From Pseudoalteromonas sp. N1230-9 (GTDB taxonomy: Bacteria; Pseudomonadota; Gammaproteobacteria; Enterobacterales; Alteromonadaceae), in NCBI RefSeq assembly GCF_032716425.1, contig NZ_CP090419.1, forward strand, positions 3,226,001-3,290,000: a stretch of 64,000 nt of DNA, given 5' to 3'. The translations under genes were made by a program, and so were the position numbers. Positions 1 through 7,353 of the stretch are shown here, piece by piece. Position 1 is the first letter of the stretch. Each line of letters opens with the position of its first letter. Below the pieces are notes generated by a model, which made no database searches, was not told where the DNA came from, and was given only the letters and a program-made list of their open reading frames with translations.

Positions 1-38
1 CCAAGTTCAGACATATGATTCCAGTTAATCTTTTTCAT
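1..38 (-). CDS. Partial small phage ORF at the window edge
   Basis: An ATG at 36-38 opens a frame beginning MKKINWNHMSEL that runs off the left edge. It overlaps the end of the preceding tiny gene by 14 nt in another frame, the packing seen throughout this phage operon. Only 12 codons are visible, so no function can be assigned, and it may be a chance frame. Confidence 0.35.
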   Translation of the reverse strand, partial: MKKINWNHMSEL

Positions 39-111
39 TTTTCTGCTCACTTTGCTTAGGTTTAACAACTGAGTGATACACCCAGTTGCGGCGTTTAACG
101 GTTGGTTTCAC
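25..111 (-). CDS. Tiny basic phage protein, 28 aa
   Basis: The GTG start at 109-111 overlaps the TGA stop of the upstream gene as GTGA, typical of translational coupling. The product begins MKPTVKRRNWVYHSVVKPKQ and is strongly basic with a charged tail. Small basic proteins like this are common next to gpA-type replication genes, but I recognise no family. It is too short for ordinary gene callers, and the support is the coupling and the composition. Confidence 0.45.
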   Translation of the reverse strand: MKPTVKRRNWVYHSVVKPKQSEQKNEKD

Positions 112-332
112 GCTTCAAACCTCTCTTTAAGTTCATCAAGTAAAGGTTTTAACTTGCTATCAAGTGCTAATAGCTGCCTTGGGTGTAAGTTTTCGTCTTG
201 AACGAAAGTTATGTGTTTAAACCTAAACGAACTGCCATGCAGCACACCGCATTCAGCTCTCATTGCAAGGTAAAAGTCCGTACCGCAATAAATCTTGTTT
301 TGGTGTATATCGGATTGATTATTCTCAGGCAT
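108..332 (-). CDS. Hypothetical phage protein, 74 aa
   Basis: A small acidic-to-neutral protein starting MPENNQSDIHQ. It overlaps the upstream gene by 8 nt and the downstream tiny gene by 4 nt, so it belongs to the tightly packed operon downstream of the replication gene. It has no signal peptide, membrane segment or motif I recognise. The C-terminal half (LLALDSKLKPLLDELKERFEA region) is a likely amphipathic helix. It is probably a genuine early-region phage gene of unknown role. Confidence 0.55.
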   Translation of the reverse strand: MPENNQSDIHQNKIYCGTDFYLAMRAECGVLHGSSFRFKHITFVQDENLHPRQLLALDSKLKPLLDELKERFEA

Positions 333-609
333 GACAACTCCCCCCTGCTAATAAAGCAGGACGCTTAAACAACAGTGCTTTATTTTGTAGCTGATCGATA
401 CTCACTCTGCGGCCATCTATGGCAATTACTTTTATAGCATCAACTCCTAATCGTGTTTCACTCACAATGGTGTAACGGGTATCACGCTTTATATTTTTTA
501 AGCAACGAGTACCGTGCTTTACCGATTCACCAAAAGCATGGCCTAGTGTTCTAGCTGTATAAAACAGCCCTGTTTCGAGCATTTTCTCTGCTGCTGTATG
601 GGTATTCAT
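325..609 (-). CDS. Hypothetical phage protein, 94 aa
   Basis: The start at 607-609 follows an AGGAG-like site (GGAGTAATT), a good ribosome binding site on the minus strand. The protein starts MNTHTAAEKMLETGLFYTAR and has a basic middle (KHGTRCLKNIKRDTRY) and a beta-rich C-terminal half. It lies just after the overlapping dyads that follow the replication gene and overlaps the next gene by 8 nt. No family is recognised. Confidence 0.6.
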   Translation of the reverse strand: MNTHTAAEKMLETGLFYTARTLGHAFGESVKHGTRCLKNIKRDTRYTIVSETRLGVDAIKVIAIDGRRVSIDQLQNKALLFKRPALLAGGSCHA

Positions 610-635
610 AATTACTCCTAAAGTAGCTAGTTAAA

Positions 636-686
636 GGTACAGATAAACTTATCTGTACCCGCGGATTAACTAATCCGCGGGTACAG
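636..686. repeat. Two overlapping perfect inverted repeats after the gpA gene
   Basis: The first dyad has 11-bp arms (GGTACAGATAA, 636-646 and 649-659) around a 2-nt centre. The second has 16-bp arms (653-668 and 671-686) around a 2-nt centre. They share 653-659, so the full stems cannot form on one strand at the same time. The second ends exactly before the gpA stop codon. There is no long T run, so simple intrinsic termination is not the obvious role. RNA switching, mRNA end protection or a replication or packaging site are all possible. Confidence 0.85.
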
Positions 687-3600
687 TTACGCCATTAAAT
701 CTAATGCCCACCAGTCATTGTCACTGACTGCTGTTGCTTCACCAGCTAGAACGAGCCTAGCTAAATCAAGATCACCAATTACATCTGCATGACCATATTT
801 AAATTGGGTGCTTGATGGCTTAGTTCTGCCATCGAATTTTGCGTATGAGGTCGCTAAGTCGTAGAGCTCACGCGCATATTGATAATGTTTTTCGGTTGGG
901 GTTGTGTTGCCAGCTGGGCGCTGCTTATTAAGATCTAGTTTTTCAAAGCTATGCAGCTCATGCCCTTGCATGTAATAAACACGGTTACCAATCACCACAT
1001 TGCCGCCGTCCTTAAGCTGTTTTACATGCTCTGGTGCAAAGTCATATATGCTGGCTTTTGAAGGTTCTGAGTGTTGATCGCCTGCTAATTTCTGCTGTTT
1101 TTGCATTTCTGTATGCGCGAGCGAGTCAATCGCTTGCTTGCGATATTCAATTAACTGCTTTTCTTCATCTAATACGAGTAAATTACCGTCTCGTATTAGG
1201 TAAATTTGGCCGTTTCGCCTGATCCTTTTACCCGCCACTAGATCCTTTTTAACCTTAGCGATCTGTTTTTTGGTAAAACCGATCATATCTAGTAATAATT
1301 CGTCTCTATCACCCACTGTGCAAGGCGTACAATTATTCCCACTAGACCAAGATAGGTCGGCTGCGCCGACGTTGTTAGCATCCTGCCCGCCATTTACAGC
1401 GGTGTTGTCGTTAGCTGCGGCAGTACCAATAATTTGTTTTTGCCAGGTGTGAACACGGGTAATCAAAGTGCAAGGTTCGTGAAGGTCTTCAATGCCTTTA
1501 ATGCGCTTAACGCATTCAGCATATTGGTTGCCATATTCGGTATATTCATAAACAGGCTTGAAACGCGCATTTCGGCCAATGCCAAAGCCACCCATTAAAG
1601 TAACAAAGGTTTTAAAGCTGCCCTCGTCCGCAGCTTTGCGGATTTGCTCAAGCTCTTCATTACCTTGTATTGCTTCACGCACACGGCGCAGCTCACGCCA
1701 AATAGTAATGGCGGGTGACTTTTGAAATTGGAATTGACGAATGCCCCATGTGCTTGCCCATGCTTTAACAGGGTTAACAAGGGCTGACTGGGTAAACTTC
1801 TCGCCTGTTTCTGCATCGTATTCGTTGGCAAGACCAAAGCCGTCTATATTCTTACTGACGTACTTAGCAATATAGGCTGCTGCACCGCCAATTCGTTTAC
1901 CATCTTTGCCGATTTTTGCAGGCTCCATTTTCATGGCGGTATAACGTGGGCTACTTGGGAAATAGTTTTTAACCGGCGCTTTGGTGTAAATGCCTTTTGA
2001 TTTATTTAGGCCCCAAATTTTACGGTTATGCTTGTACTTCCTGCGGTAATGTTTACGGTTTTTAAAGCGCTGAAAAAATACCTCACGATCATCGCGAGTA
2101 AAATATCGGCGTAAAAGGTGGTTAACTTTGTCGTAGTACCTAGCGGGCATCCATAAAAGCATGTGCCAGTGGGTGCAACCATCTGCATGAGGTTCGGCTA
2201 CGCGCACCCCAAAATACGGTATTTCTAGACGATCTAATTTGGCCCTTGCTTGTGAATACAGCTTGTTTAAATAATTGCTTGCATCTTTGGGGGTTGAGCC
2301 ATCCCATTTTGGTGAATTAGCATGAAAACGACTAGGTGCAGTAATATTGTAAAAACCGCCTACATAGCCCATTTCGTCGGCTAGTTCTTCTGTTTCACGT
2401 ATGCGTAGCATTAACTCATTACGCATGTTTTCAGGGTTAGCAATACCTGCTTCAACCGCTTTCATTAGCGATATAACATCGCTTTGTTCGTTAACTAATT
2501 CAAGGCTTTCAAGGTATCGTTTGCCACGTTCACGATCAGCTTTATATTCATTAAGCGCTTGGTGTGAGCAATAAGCGTTAATGCCTTTTCGTACTGTTTT
2601 AGTGCCTTTCTTTTTGTCGTATTTTGCAAACAAGTCTTTGCCAACTTCACCTGTTGCTATTTCTAAATGCTCAAGGTAACGGCGGCGAATATTTTTTAAT
2701 TTACGTCCCCACCATTTGTAACATTGCGCTTTTAACAAACTTACTTCTGCATCTGGCTCTGTTAAGTAAATGCCTTTTTCAGCAGCAAAAAGAGTCACAC
2801 CAAAGTTTTCAGCATACTGGCTGATCACATCAAACTTATCTAAAGCGCCCCAGCTTGGGTTCTCTATGCCTAAGTCGTTAAGTATTTCGGTTACTTCACG
2901 GGCCAGCACTTCAGCATGTTTTTTGGTTTTGTCTACATTCGCTAAAATATGCCAAGGTAAAGGCATGCTGTCGGTTATTTGTTTAAGAATTGTAAGGCGA
3001 GGCTTAAGCGTTTTAATAGTACGTAATAGCCACTGGTTAGCATTACGATGATCACGAATGCTATCGAATATATTCGTATTTGTTGGCTTTTTAGTTGTGC
3101 CGTCAAATTGGTATAATTCAGATGATTGCGAAGCAATTCTATCTGTGTATTGCTCTGTGTTTTCATTGCGCTTTTGTTTATAGCGCTTAATGCTTGGTTC
3201 GTACTTATCTATAAAGCGTTTAGCCACACGCATTTGTAATGGCTTTGGTACTTTGCTTAAGCATTTATATACAAATTCTTTTTCTGCAGTATCGTCGATT
3301 GCATCTATGATCGAGCGCACAGAGCTTGTTACATCACCACCTACCAATTTTTGTAAAAATGCAGTTTCATCACTAGATGGTTGCATCTTTTTTTGTGCTA
3401 ATACTTCACGCTGCTTTTCTGTAAAGCTAAGTGTTTCGGCTGTTCTACGCACAAAGCTAGCTTGAATACTCGCTTTGCGGTTAGAGCTAATAATGTCACG
3501 CACAATGTAATTATGGTGATTGTTGTTATGCACTTTCTTAAGTGCTGACTTGGCAGGTTTGCTTAGTTTGAAAAAGCTTACATCGATGCGATATTCTGCA

Positions 3601-3848
3601 TTTTTAAGCACATCATAAAACCAAGCGTTTGCTTCATCACTTGGGTTTATGGGCTCGTCTTTGTACCAAACATCATTATGCTGCTGCACTTTAGCTAAGT
3701 ATTGCTTAGCCATTTTGTACTGCATATAAGGGGTAAAACGGCTTAAGCCGCTTAGTAAGGTTTCCTTATGCTCAACGTTATCAACGGCTTCAACCATTGT
3801 TGAAACCGCTGTAATAACGTCGAAGTTAAGAGTTGGCCAAATACTCAT
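687..3848 (-). CDS. gpA-type HUH replication endonuclease
   Basis: This is a 1053-residue rolling-circle replication initiator of the phage P2 gpA superfamily. The metal-binding HUH motif is H560-W-H562 in the strand THWHMLLWM. The paired catalytic tyrosines are Y659 and Y663 in AYIAKYVSK, the Y2 arrangement used by gpA to nick, join and re-nick the origin. The protein is clearly longer than P2 gpA (about 760 residues, tyrosines near 450), with roughly 200 extra residues ahead of the core and a long tail after it. It starts directly after the exonuclease stop, so the two are co-translated. The origin would be expected nearby or inside the gene, as in P2. Confidence 0.9.
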   Translation of the reverse strand: MSIWPTLNFDVITAVSTMVEAVDNVEHKETLLSGLSRFTPYMQYKMAKQYLAKVQQHNDVWYKDEPINPSDEANAWFYDVLKNAEYRIDVSFFKLSKPAKSALKKVHNNNHHNYIVRDIISSNRKASIQASFVRRTAETLSFTEKQREVLAQKKMQPSSDETAFLQKLVGGDVTSSVRSIIDAIDDTAEKEFVYKCLSKVPKPLQMRVAKRFIDKYEPSIKRYKQKRNENTEQYTDRIASQSSELYQFDGTTKKPTNTNIFDSIRDHRNANQWLLRTIKTLKPRLTILKQITDSMPLPWHILANVDKTKKHAEVLAREVTEILNDLGIENPSWGALDKFDVISQYAENFGVTLFAAEKGIYLTEPDAEVSLLKAQCYKWWGRKLKNIRRRYLEHLEIATGEVGKDLFAKYDKKKGTKTVRKGINAYCSHQALNEYKADRERGKRYLESLELVNEQSDVISLMKAVEAGIANPENMRNELMLRIRETEELADEMGYVGGFYNITAPSRFHANSPKWDGSTPKDASNYLNKLYSQARAKLDRLEIPYFGVRVAEPHADGCTHWHMLLWMPARYYDKVNHLLRRYFTRDDREVFFQRFKNRKHYRRKYKHNRKIWGLNKSKGIYTKAPVKNYFPSSPRYTAMKMEPAKIGKDGKRIGGAAAYIAKYVSKNIDGFGLANEYDAETGEKFTQSALVNPVKAWASTWGIRQFQFQKSPAITIWRELRRVREAIQGNEELEQIRKAADEGSFKTFVTLMGGFGIGRNARFKPVYEYTEYGNQYAECVKRIKGIEDLHEPCTLITRVHTWQKQIIGTAAANDNTAVNGGQDANNVGAADLSWSSGNNCTPCTVGDRDELLLDMIGFTKKQIAKVKKDLVAGKRIRRNGQIYLIRDGNLLVLDEEKQLIEYRKQAIDSLAHTEMQKQQKLAGDQHSEPSKASIYDFAPEHVKQLKDGGNVVIGNRVYYMQGHELHSFEKLDLNKQRPAGNTTPTEKHYQYARELYDLATSYAKFDGRTKPSSTQFKYGHADVIGDLDLARLVLAGEATAVSDNDWWALDLMA

Positions 3849-4400
3849 CTAGTTAGCTAAAGCTTTATAAATAGCTGAAACATATTTGGCTTGATGAATT
3901 GCATCATCTAGTGCGTTATGTGCCGTACCTGTGAATGGCATATCACGCTTAGGATCAAAGCCTTTAAGTGTGCGGCCTAATTCAACAACGGTTCTAACAT
4001 CGCGGTCATTCCAATATCGCCATGGCTTTTCATAGCCTACCGCTTTGAATGCATGACCCAAAATTACGTTATCAAAACTGGCTCCATTCCCCCAAACTAC
4101 GCGACTGTTAACGCGCTCAATTTGCCCTACCCAAGCACTAAAATCATCAATAGCATATTGCAGATCCATCGTGTCATTGCTAGTGATTTCAGCACGAGCT
4201 TCATCGCTTTGTTTTAACCACCAAAGCACTGTATTTGGGTCAATCTCGCCATATTTTGCAGCGCTTTCTAAGCCAACTTTTTGATAAAAGCTCGCGCCTA
4301 TTTCACCTGTGGTTGGTTCAAAAAATACCGCGCCAATGGCAACAATTGCAGCATTATTGCCCTGTCCCATAGTTTCTAGATCAAGCATTACGTGGTTCAT
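3849..4400 (-). CDS. DEDDh 3'-5' exonuclease
   Basis: The 183-residue protein has the full exonuclease motif set: DLET near the N-terminus (MLDLETMGQG), ASFDNVIL in the middle and HNALDDA near the C-terminus. It resembles phage exonucleases of the Rv2179c-like/RNase T-fold group. It probably trims DNA or RNA 3' ends during phage replication. It is immediately upstream of gpA with no gap (stop TAG then ATG), which suggests a replication-linked role. Which nucleic acid it degrades cannot be read from the sequence. Confidence 0.85.
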   Translation of the reverse strand: MNHVMLDLETMGQGNNAAIVAIGAVFFEPTTGEIGASFYQKVGLESAAKYGEIDPNTVLWWLKQSDEARAEITSNDTMDLQYAIDDFSAWVGQIERVNSRVVWGNGASFDNVILGHAFKAVGYEKPWRYWNDRDVRTVVELGRTLKGFDPKRDMPFTGTAHNALDDAIHQAKYVSAIYKALAN

Positions 4401-4417
4401 GGTTTTTTTTCTCCGTT

Positions 4418-4702
4418 TTATAGTTCAAGTTCAATTAGGTCAAAATCGGCACCGCGCTGAACTGCGTCGAGTGTTTCGCTTAGGCGGTCGTAAAAGGGGG
4501 CGTATTCAATGTGGTCATTTGCAATTAATTGCACTACTGGCATTAGGTCAGTAAGGCAGTTTTCACACTCCATGAGCATGGCAACCGTTGGACGCTTAGC
4601 TAAGTTTTTAATAGTAAAATTGGCTTGGTCTAAAACGTGTTCAACAATGTTTTTAAGTAATTGCTGATTTTTAGATAGATCTTGGTCTTTGATAGAAGTC
4701 AT
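4418..4702 (-). CDS. Hypothetical phage protein, 94 aa
   Basis: A 94-residue acidic, probably all-helical protein (MTSIKDQDLSKNQQLLKNIV). It has one pair of close cysteines (MECENCL) but no second pair that would make a zinc site. It sits in the early operon between the methyltransferase and the exonuclease. No family is recognised. Confidence 0.6.
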   Translation of the reverse strand: MTSIKDQDLSKNQQLLKNIVEHVLDQANFTIKNLAKRPTVAMLMECENCLTDLMPVVQLIANDHIEYAPFYDRLSETLDAVQRGADFDLIELEL

Positions 4703-4731
4703 TTCATTAGTCCTTTAGGATTTGGATTTGG

Positions 4732-5322
4732 TTAAATTACAAATATTTCTGCTGCGGCTGGGTAGCCTTTGCAAAATACAAAATGGGCGTATTCGGTAGA
4801 GTCTGTGTGACTTGGTTTTTCAGGTTTGAAACCTGGTCGTTTACTATGAACATAAACGGCCGCAAGCGGTAAGCGTTGCCACATTGGTTTACGCTTTTGG
4901 CTACCAAGCCAATTTAAGCGTTGCAGCATAATTACTAAGCCGTGATCATCAACCATATCAAGGGCTTTTTCTGTAAATTCTTGCGCTAACTTAAATGGTG
5001 GGTTGGTGATGATCATGTTGAATGTTGGCAAAAATGCACTTGGCGTTGTTAAAAAATCACGGCCTCTAACCTCTGCGCGTGAATCTTCACGAATGTCCCA
5101 GCTTTCAACACTAAAGCCGTGCTGTTCTAATACCGCTGGGTAACTCATTGGGTATTGTTCACAACCGCCTGCGCTTGGGTCTAATACTCTTGGGTATTCA
5201 TCTGGTGAACAAAGCAAAATATTATTTTCAGCAAAGGCCGCTAGAAAATCTTCAATTAGCCAATGTGGTGTTACATAGTAATCATCCGCATTGCGCACAG
5301 TTCCGCGATTTGTTGAACTCAT
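4732..5322 (-). CDS. Phage adenine-N6-type DNA methyltransferase
   Basis: The 196-residue protein has the amino-methyltransferase catalytic motif NPPF (MIITNPPFKLAQEF) and an upstream SAM-binding strand at VLDPSAGG. The size and layout fit small stand-alone phage methyltransferases that modify phage DNA without a partner nuclease. Its ATG overlaps the upstream stop as ATGA (5319-5322), so it is translationally coupled. The target site and whether it shields the phage from host restriction are not visible. Confidence 0.85.
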   Translation of the reverse strand: MSSTNRGTVRNADDYYVTPHWLIEDFLAAFAENNILLCSPDEYPRVLDPSAGGCEQYPMSYPAVLEQHGFSVESWDIREDSRAEVRGRDFLTTPSAFLPTFNMIITNPPFKLAQEFTEKALDMVDDHGLVIMLQRLNWLGSQKRKPMWQRLPLAAVYVHSKRPGFKPEKPSHTDSTEYAHFVFCKGYPAAAEIFVI

Positions 5323-5585
5323 GATCTCACCTCAGAAAGTGCTTTTCTCAACATACGAATAGACTCTTCACAACCACCTGTAGATTCAATCCAACCAATT
5401 GTTTGATGTATTCCATCTATGAGTATTTGCTTGTTTTTTAATTCTTTTGTAAGTCTGTATGCCAAAACATATGCTTGCAATTTGCCTTTGCTCTGTGAGT
5501 TTGCGATTGTTTGTTCTTGTGTTTCTGAATGATCAACAACCATTTTCGAGACACCGTTACTTTTTTCAACCATTAACTTAGCCAT
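5319..5585 (-). CDS. Hypothetical phage protein, 88 aa
   Basis: The ATG at 5583-5585 is preferred over the upstream TTG because GGGA lies 6 nt ahead of it. The product is a mixed-charge, probably helical protein ending MLRKALSEVRS, with no motif I recognise. The stop overlaps the methyltransferase start. Its only context is the early phage operon. Confidence 0.55.
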   Translation of the reverse strand: MAKLMVEKSNGVSKMVVDHSETQEQTIANSQSKGKLQAYVLAYRLTKELKNKQILIDGIHQTIGWIESTGGCEESIRMLRKALSEVRS

Positions 5586-5594
5586 GATCAATCC

Positions 5595-6008
5595 CTAGTG
5601 TGAATGCACAGTTAAGTGTGAATGCACAGTTAAGTGTGAATAGTCGGTGCTTGCATCTTCGCGTGGGGCGTTTTGCAAAAACTTAGCTGGTGCCATTGCG
5701 TTTGCATCGGTAAATGCTTTAACCAGTTCTTGTAACTGCAAAATAGCCTTGTGGATTTTTAAGCGGGTTTCAGCACTAAAATTAGCAAAGCCTTTTTCAA
5801 GGTCGTGGCGTTTTAGGCCTGCGGCAAAACAAACTATTGTGCGTTCGTTTTCACTTAACACCTTGCTGTAAATATACTCAGGTGTATGACGTTCACTACC
5901 CATTAGCGCTTTTATTTCAGCAAGGCCTTTAGGAACGTGGCGCCCTTCTACAGCTTTAAGTGGTGCGGGTTGAGTTGTATTTGTTGATTTAACAAGTGCA
6001 TTTGCCAT
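5595..6008 (-). CDS. Hypothetical phage protein with repeat tail
   Basis: The ATG at 6006-6008 (MANALVK) has AGGAG 8 nt upstream, better than the earlier in-frame starts. The 137-residue product is helical in the middle (ETRLKIHKAILQLQELVKAF). It ends in an in-frame peptide repeat, HSHLTV, encoded by an 18-bp tandem repeat. Its position downstream of the PrtN-like gene is where CII-like or other early regulators occur in related phages, but I see no clear homology. Confidence 0.6.
   Translation of the reverse strand: MANALVKSTNTTQPAPLKAVEGRHVPKGLAEIKALMGSERHTPEYIYSKVLSENERTIVCFAAGLKRHDLEKGFANFSAETRLKIHKAILQLQELVKAFTDANAMAPAKFLQNAPREDASTDYSHLTVHSHLTVHSH
5597..5641. repeat. 18-bp tandem repeat, 2.5 copies, coding
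   Basis: Two full units (5597-5614, 5615-5632) and a half unit (5633-5641) are identical. The unit is a multiple of three, so copy changes would lengthen or shorten the His/Val-rich tail of the encoded protein without shifting frame. Confidence 0.9.
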
Positions 6009-6019
6009 GGTCATTGCTC

Positions 6020-6274
6020 CTAGTTGTTTACACTTTGCCACTCAGCGCGGCCTTTTTCGTATTGTGTTTGCAGGTACTCACCTAAATCACTCACGTTTAC
6101 CAGCGTAGGTGAACGCTCCGAATCAATGGCCTTAAATGTAGGAAATGGCAGTTGCGCGGCTTTTGCCTTTTGCTCAGCAGTTTTAGGCTGAATGCCTAAA
6201 TGCTCGACACAAATGTCTTTAAGCCTTACAACGGGTGTGTTGTAGCGCGCAAGTAACGCAAAGGTCATGTTCAT
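6020..6274 (-). CDS. PrtN-like transcriptional activator
   Basis: The 84-residue protein fits the pyocin activator PrtN family: an N-terminal YNTPVVRLKDICVEHLGI segment that forms a helix-turn-helix-like DNA-binding part, then a PTFKAIDSERSP region and an acidic end. Family members activate late or early phage or bacteriocin genes. It overlaps the Cro-like gene by 4 nt (ATGA) and so shares its message, opposite to CI. Confidence 0.75.
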   Translation of the reverse strand: MNMTFALLARYNTPVVRLKDICVEHLGIQPKTAEQKAKAAQLPFPTFKAIDSERSPTLVNVSDLGEYLQTQYEKGRAEWQSVNN

Positions 6275-6489
6275 GCTGCATCGTCCTTGTTGCTTTTTTG
6301 GTGATCGGCGAGTAACTCATTTACCGATACTTCACCGTTTGTTAGTTCAGAAATACGTGGGATGTATTTCGCGGGGGCTTGGCAGTGGCGATGAACCCAA
6401 TTCCAAACAGCTGTTTGCTGTGTTCCTAACAAGTTTGCCAACTTAGTTTGGCCGCCAACAATGTGTACTGCTTTTTCAATATTTGACAT
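6271..6489 (-). CDS. Cro/YdaS-like helix-turn-helix repressor
   Basis: A small HTH protein with the pattern of the YdaS/Cro-like group: GGQTKLANLLGTQQTAVWNW is a clear helix-turn-helix with conserved Trp. It is the first gene of the leftward early operon and faces CI across the operator region, the classic lytic-repressor position. A GTG start 12 nt upstream (6499-6501) is also open; the ATG at 6487-6489 is chosen without strong ribosome-site support. Confidence 0.8.
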   Translation of the reverse strand: MSNIEKAVHIVGGQTKLANLLGTQQTAVWNWVHRHCQAPAKYIPRISELTNGEVSVNELLADHQKSNKDDAA

Positions 6490-6540
6490 AAACACACTCA
6501 CAAAATTAATTACCTTTGGTAGTACAAAACTAACATTAAG

Positions 6541-6661
6541 ATCACTTTAAGTGATTGTCAATTTATTTATTACTTTTTGTGAGCACTTTAGCTTACTTAA
6601 AGTAATTTGCATTAATCACAAAAGGTTGTGACAATCTCCCTAACAAATCACTTAAAGTTAT
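6541..6661. promoter_or_regulatory. Phage immunity region with three CI/Cro operators
   Basis: The site at 6541-6555 (ATCACTTTAAGTGAT) is a perfect 7-bp palindrome around one base. Related sites are at 6592-6606 (CTTACTTAAAGTAAT) and 6647-6661 (ATCACTTAAAGTTAT, one mismatch between arms). They are about 50 bp apart between the divergent Cro-like and CI genes, the lambdoid layout of multiple operators with graded affinity. Which protein binds which site is inferred. Confidence 0.75.
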
Positions 6662-6686
6662 CAAATCGACATAGATGAGGAATTAT

Positions 6687-7307
6687 ATGGACATTGCAAC
6701 TCGAGTTAAGGAACGTCGTAAAGCTCTTGGTATGACTCAGTATCAACTGGCTGAAATTACTGGTGCAGCTCAAACAGCTATACAAAAAATAGAAAGAGGC
6801 GACACTAAAAACCCGCGTAAGATTGAAGCGTTAGCACGTGCATTACAATGCACACCGGAGTATTTGCGTTTTGGAGTTGGTGAAAGTGAAAACAGCAACG
6901 TTGTACCCGGGCCAACACTAAAAGCAGCTGTGCCATTAATTAGCTGGGTGCAAGCAGGAGCATGGTCTGAAATTAGTGAAATAAAAGCCTACGACGCTGA
7001 ACGTTACTTATGCCCCGTAAAATGCAGCGACCTAACCTTTGCACTAAAAGTGCAAGGCGTGAGCATGGAACCAAAGTTTTTTGACGGCGATTTAATTTTT
7101 GTAGACCCAGAAGCCGAGTGTATTCACGGTTCGTACGTTGTCGCCCGTTTAGATGACGACAACCAAGCCACATTCAAACAACTCATTATCGAAAGCGGCC
7201 GCAAATTCTTAAAAGCCGCCAACCCTAACTGGCCTGAGCAACTTATACCGATTAATGGCAACTGCACATTGGTTGGTAAAGTGGTATTTGCTGGTAAGTC
7301 GTTTTGA
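6687..7307 (+). CDS. LexA/CI-type phage repressor
   Basis: An N-terminal HTH (MTQYQLAEITGAAQTAIQKI) is joined to a C-terminal S24 peptidase domain. The catalytic dyad is S126 (GVSMEP) and K164 (ATFKQL). The expected Ala-Gly self-cleavage site is in SWVQAGAW. The protein should hold the prophage silent and cut itself when RecA is activated by DNA damage. The start at 6687 is chosen over 6675 because AGGA lies 6 nt upstream. It is transcribed rightwards, opposite to the Cro-like gene. Confidence 0.92.
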   Translation: MDIATRVKERRKALGMTQYQLAEITGAAQTAIQKIERGDTKNPRKIEALARALQCTPEYLRFGVGESENSNVVPGPTLKAAVPLISWVQAGAWSEISEIKAYDAERYLCPVKCSDLTFALKVQGVSMEPKFFDGDLIFVDPEAECIHGSYVVARLDDDNQATFKQLIIESGRKFLKAANPNWPEQLIPINGNCTLVGKVVFAGKSF

Positions 7308-7330
7308 TTAACTAAACACTAAGCACAAAA

Positions 7331-7350
7331 AAGCCCGCGCTTGCGGGCTT
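7331..7350. terminator. Intrinsic terminator between CI and the WYL-like gene
   Basis: An 8-bp GC-rich stem (AAGCCCGC/GCGGGCTT) with a 4-nt loop lies between convergent genes. A-rich sequence on the left gives a U tract for the leftward gene, so it may serve both. Confidence 0.75.
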
Positions 7351-7353
7351 GGT

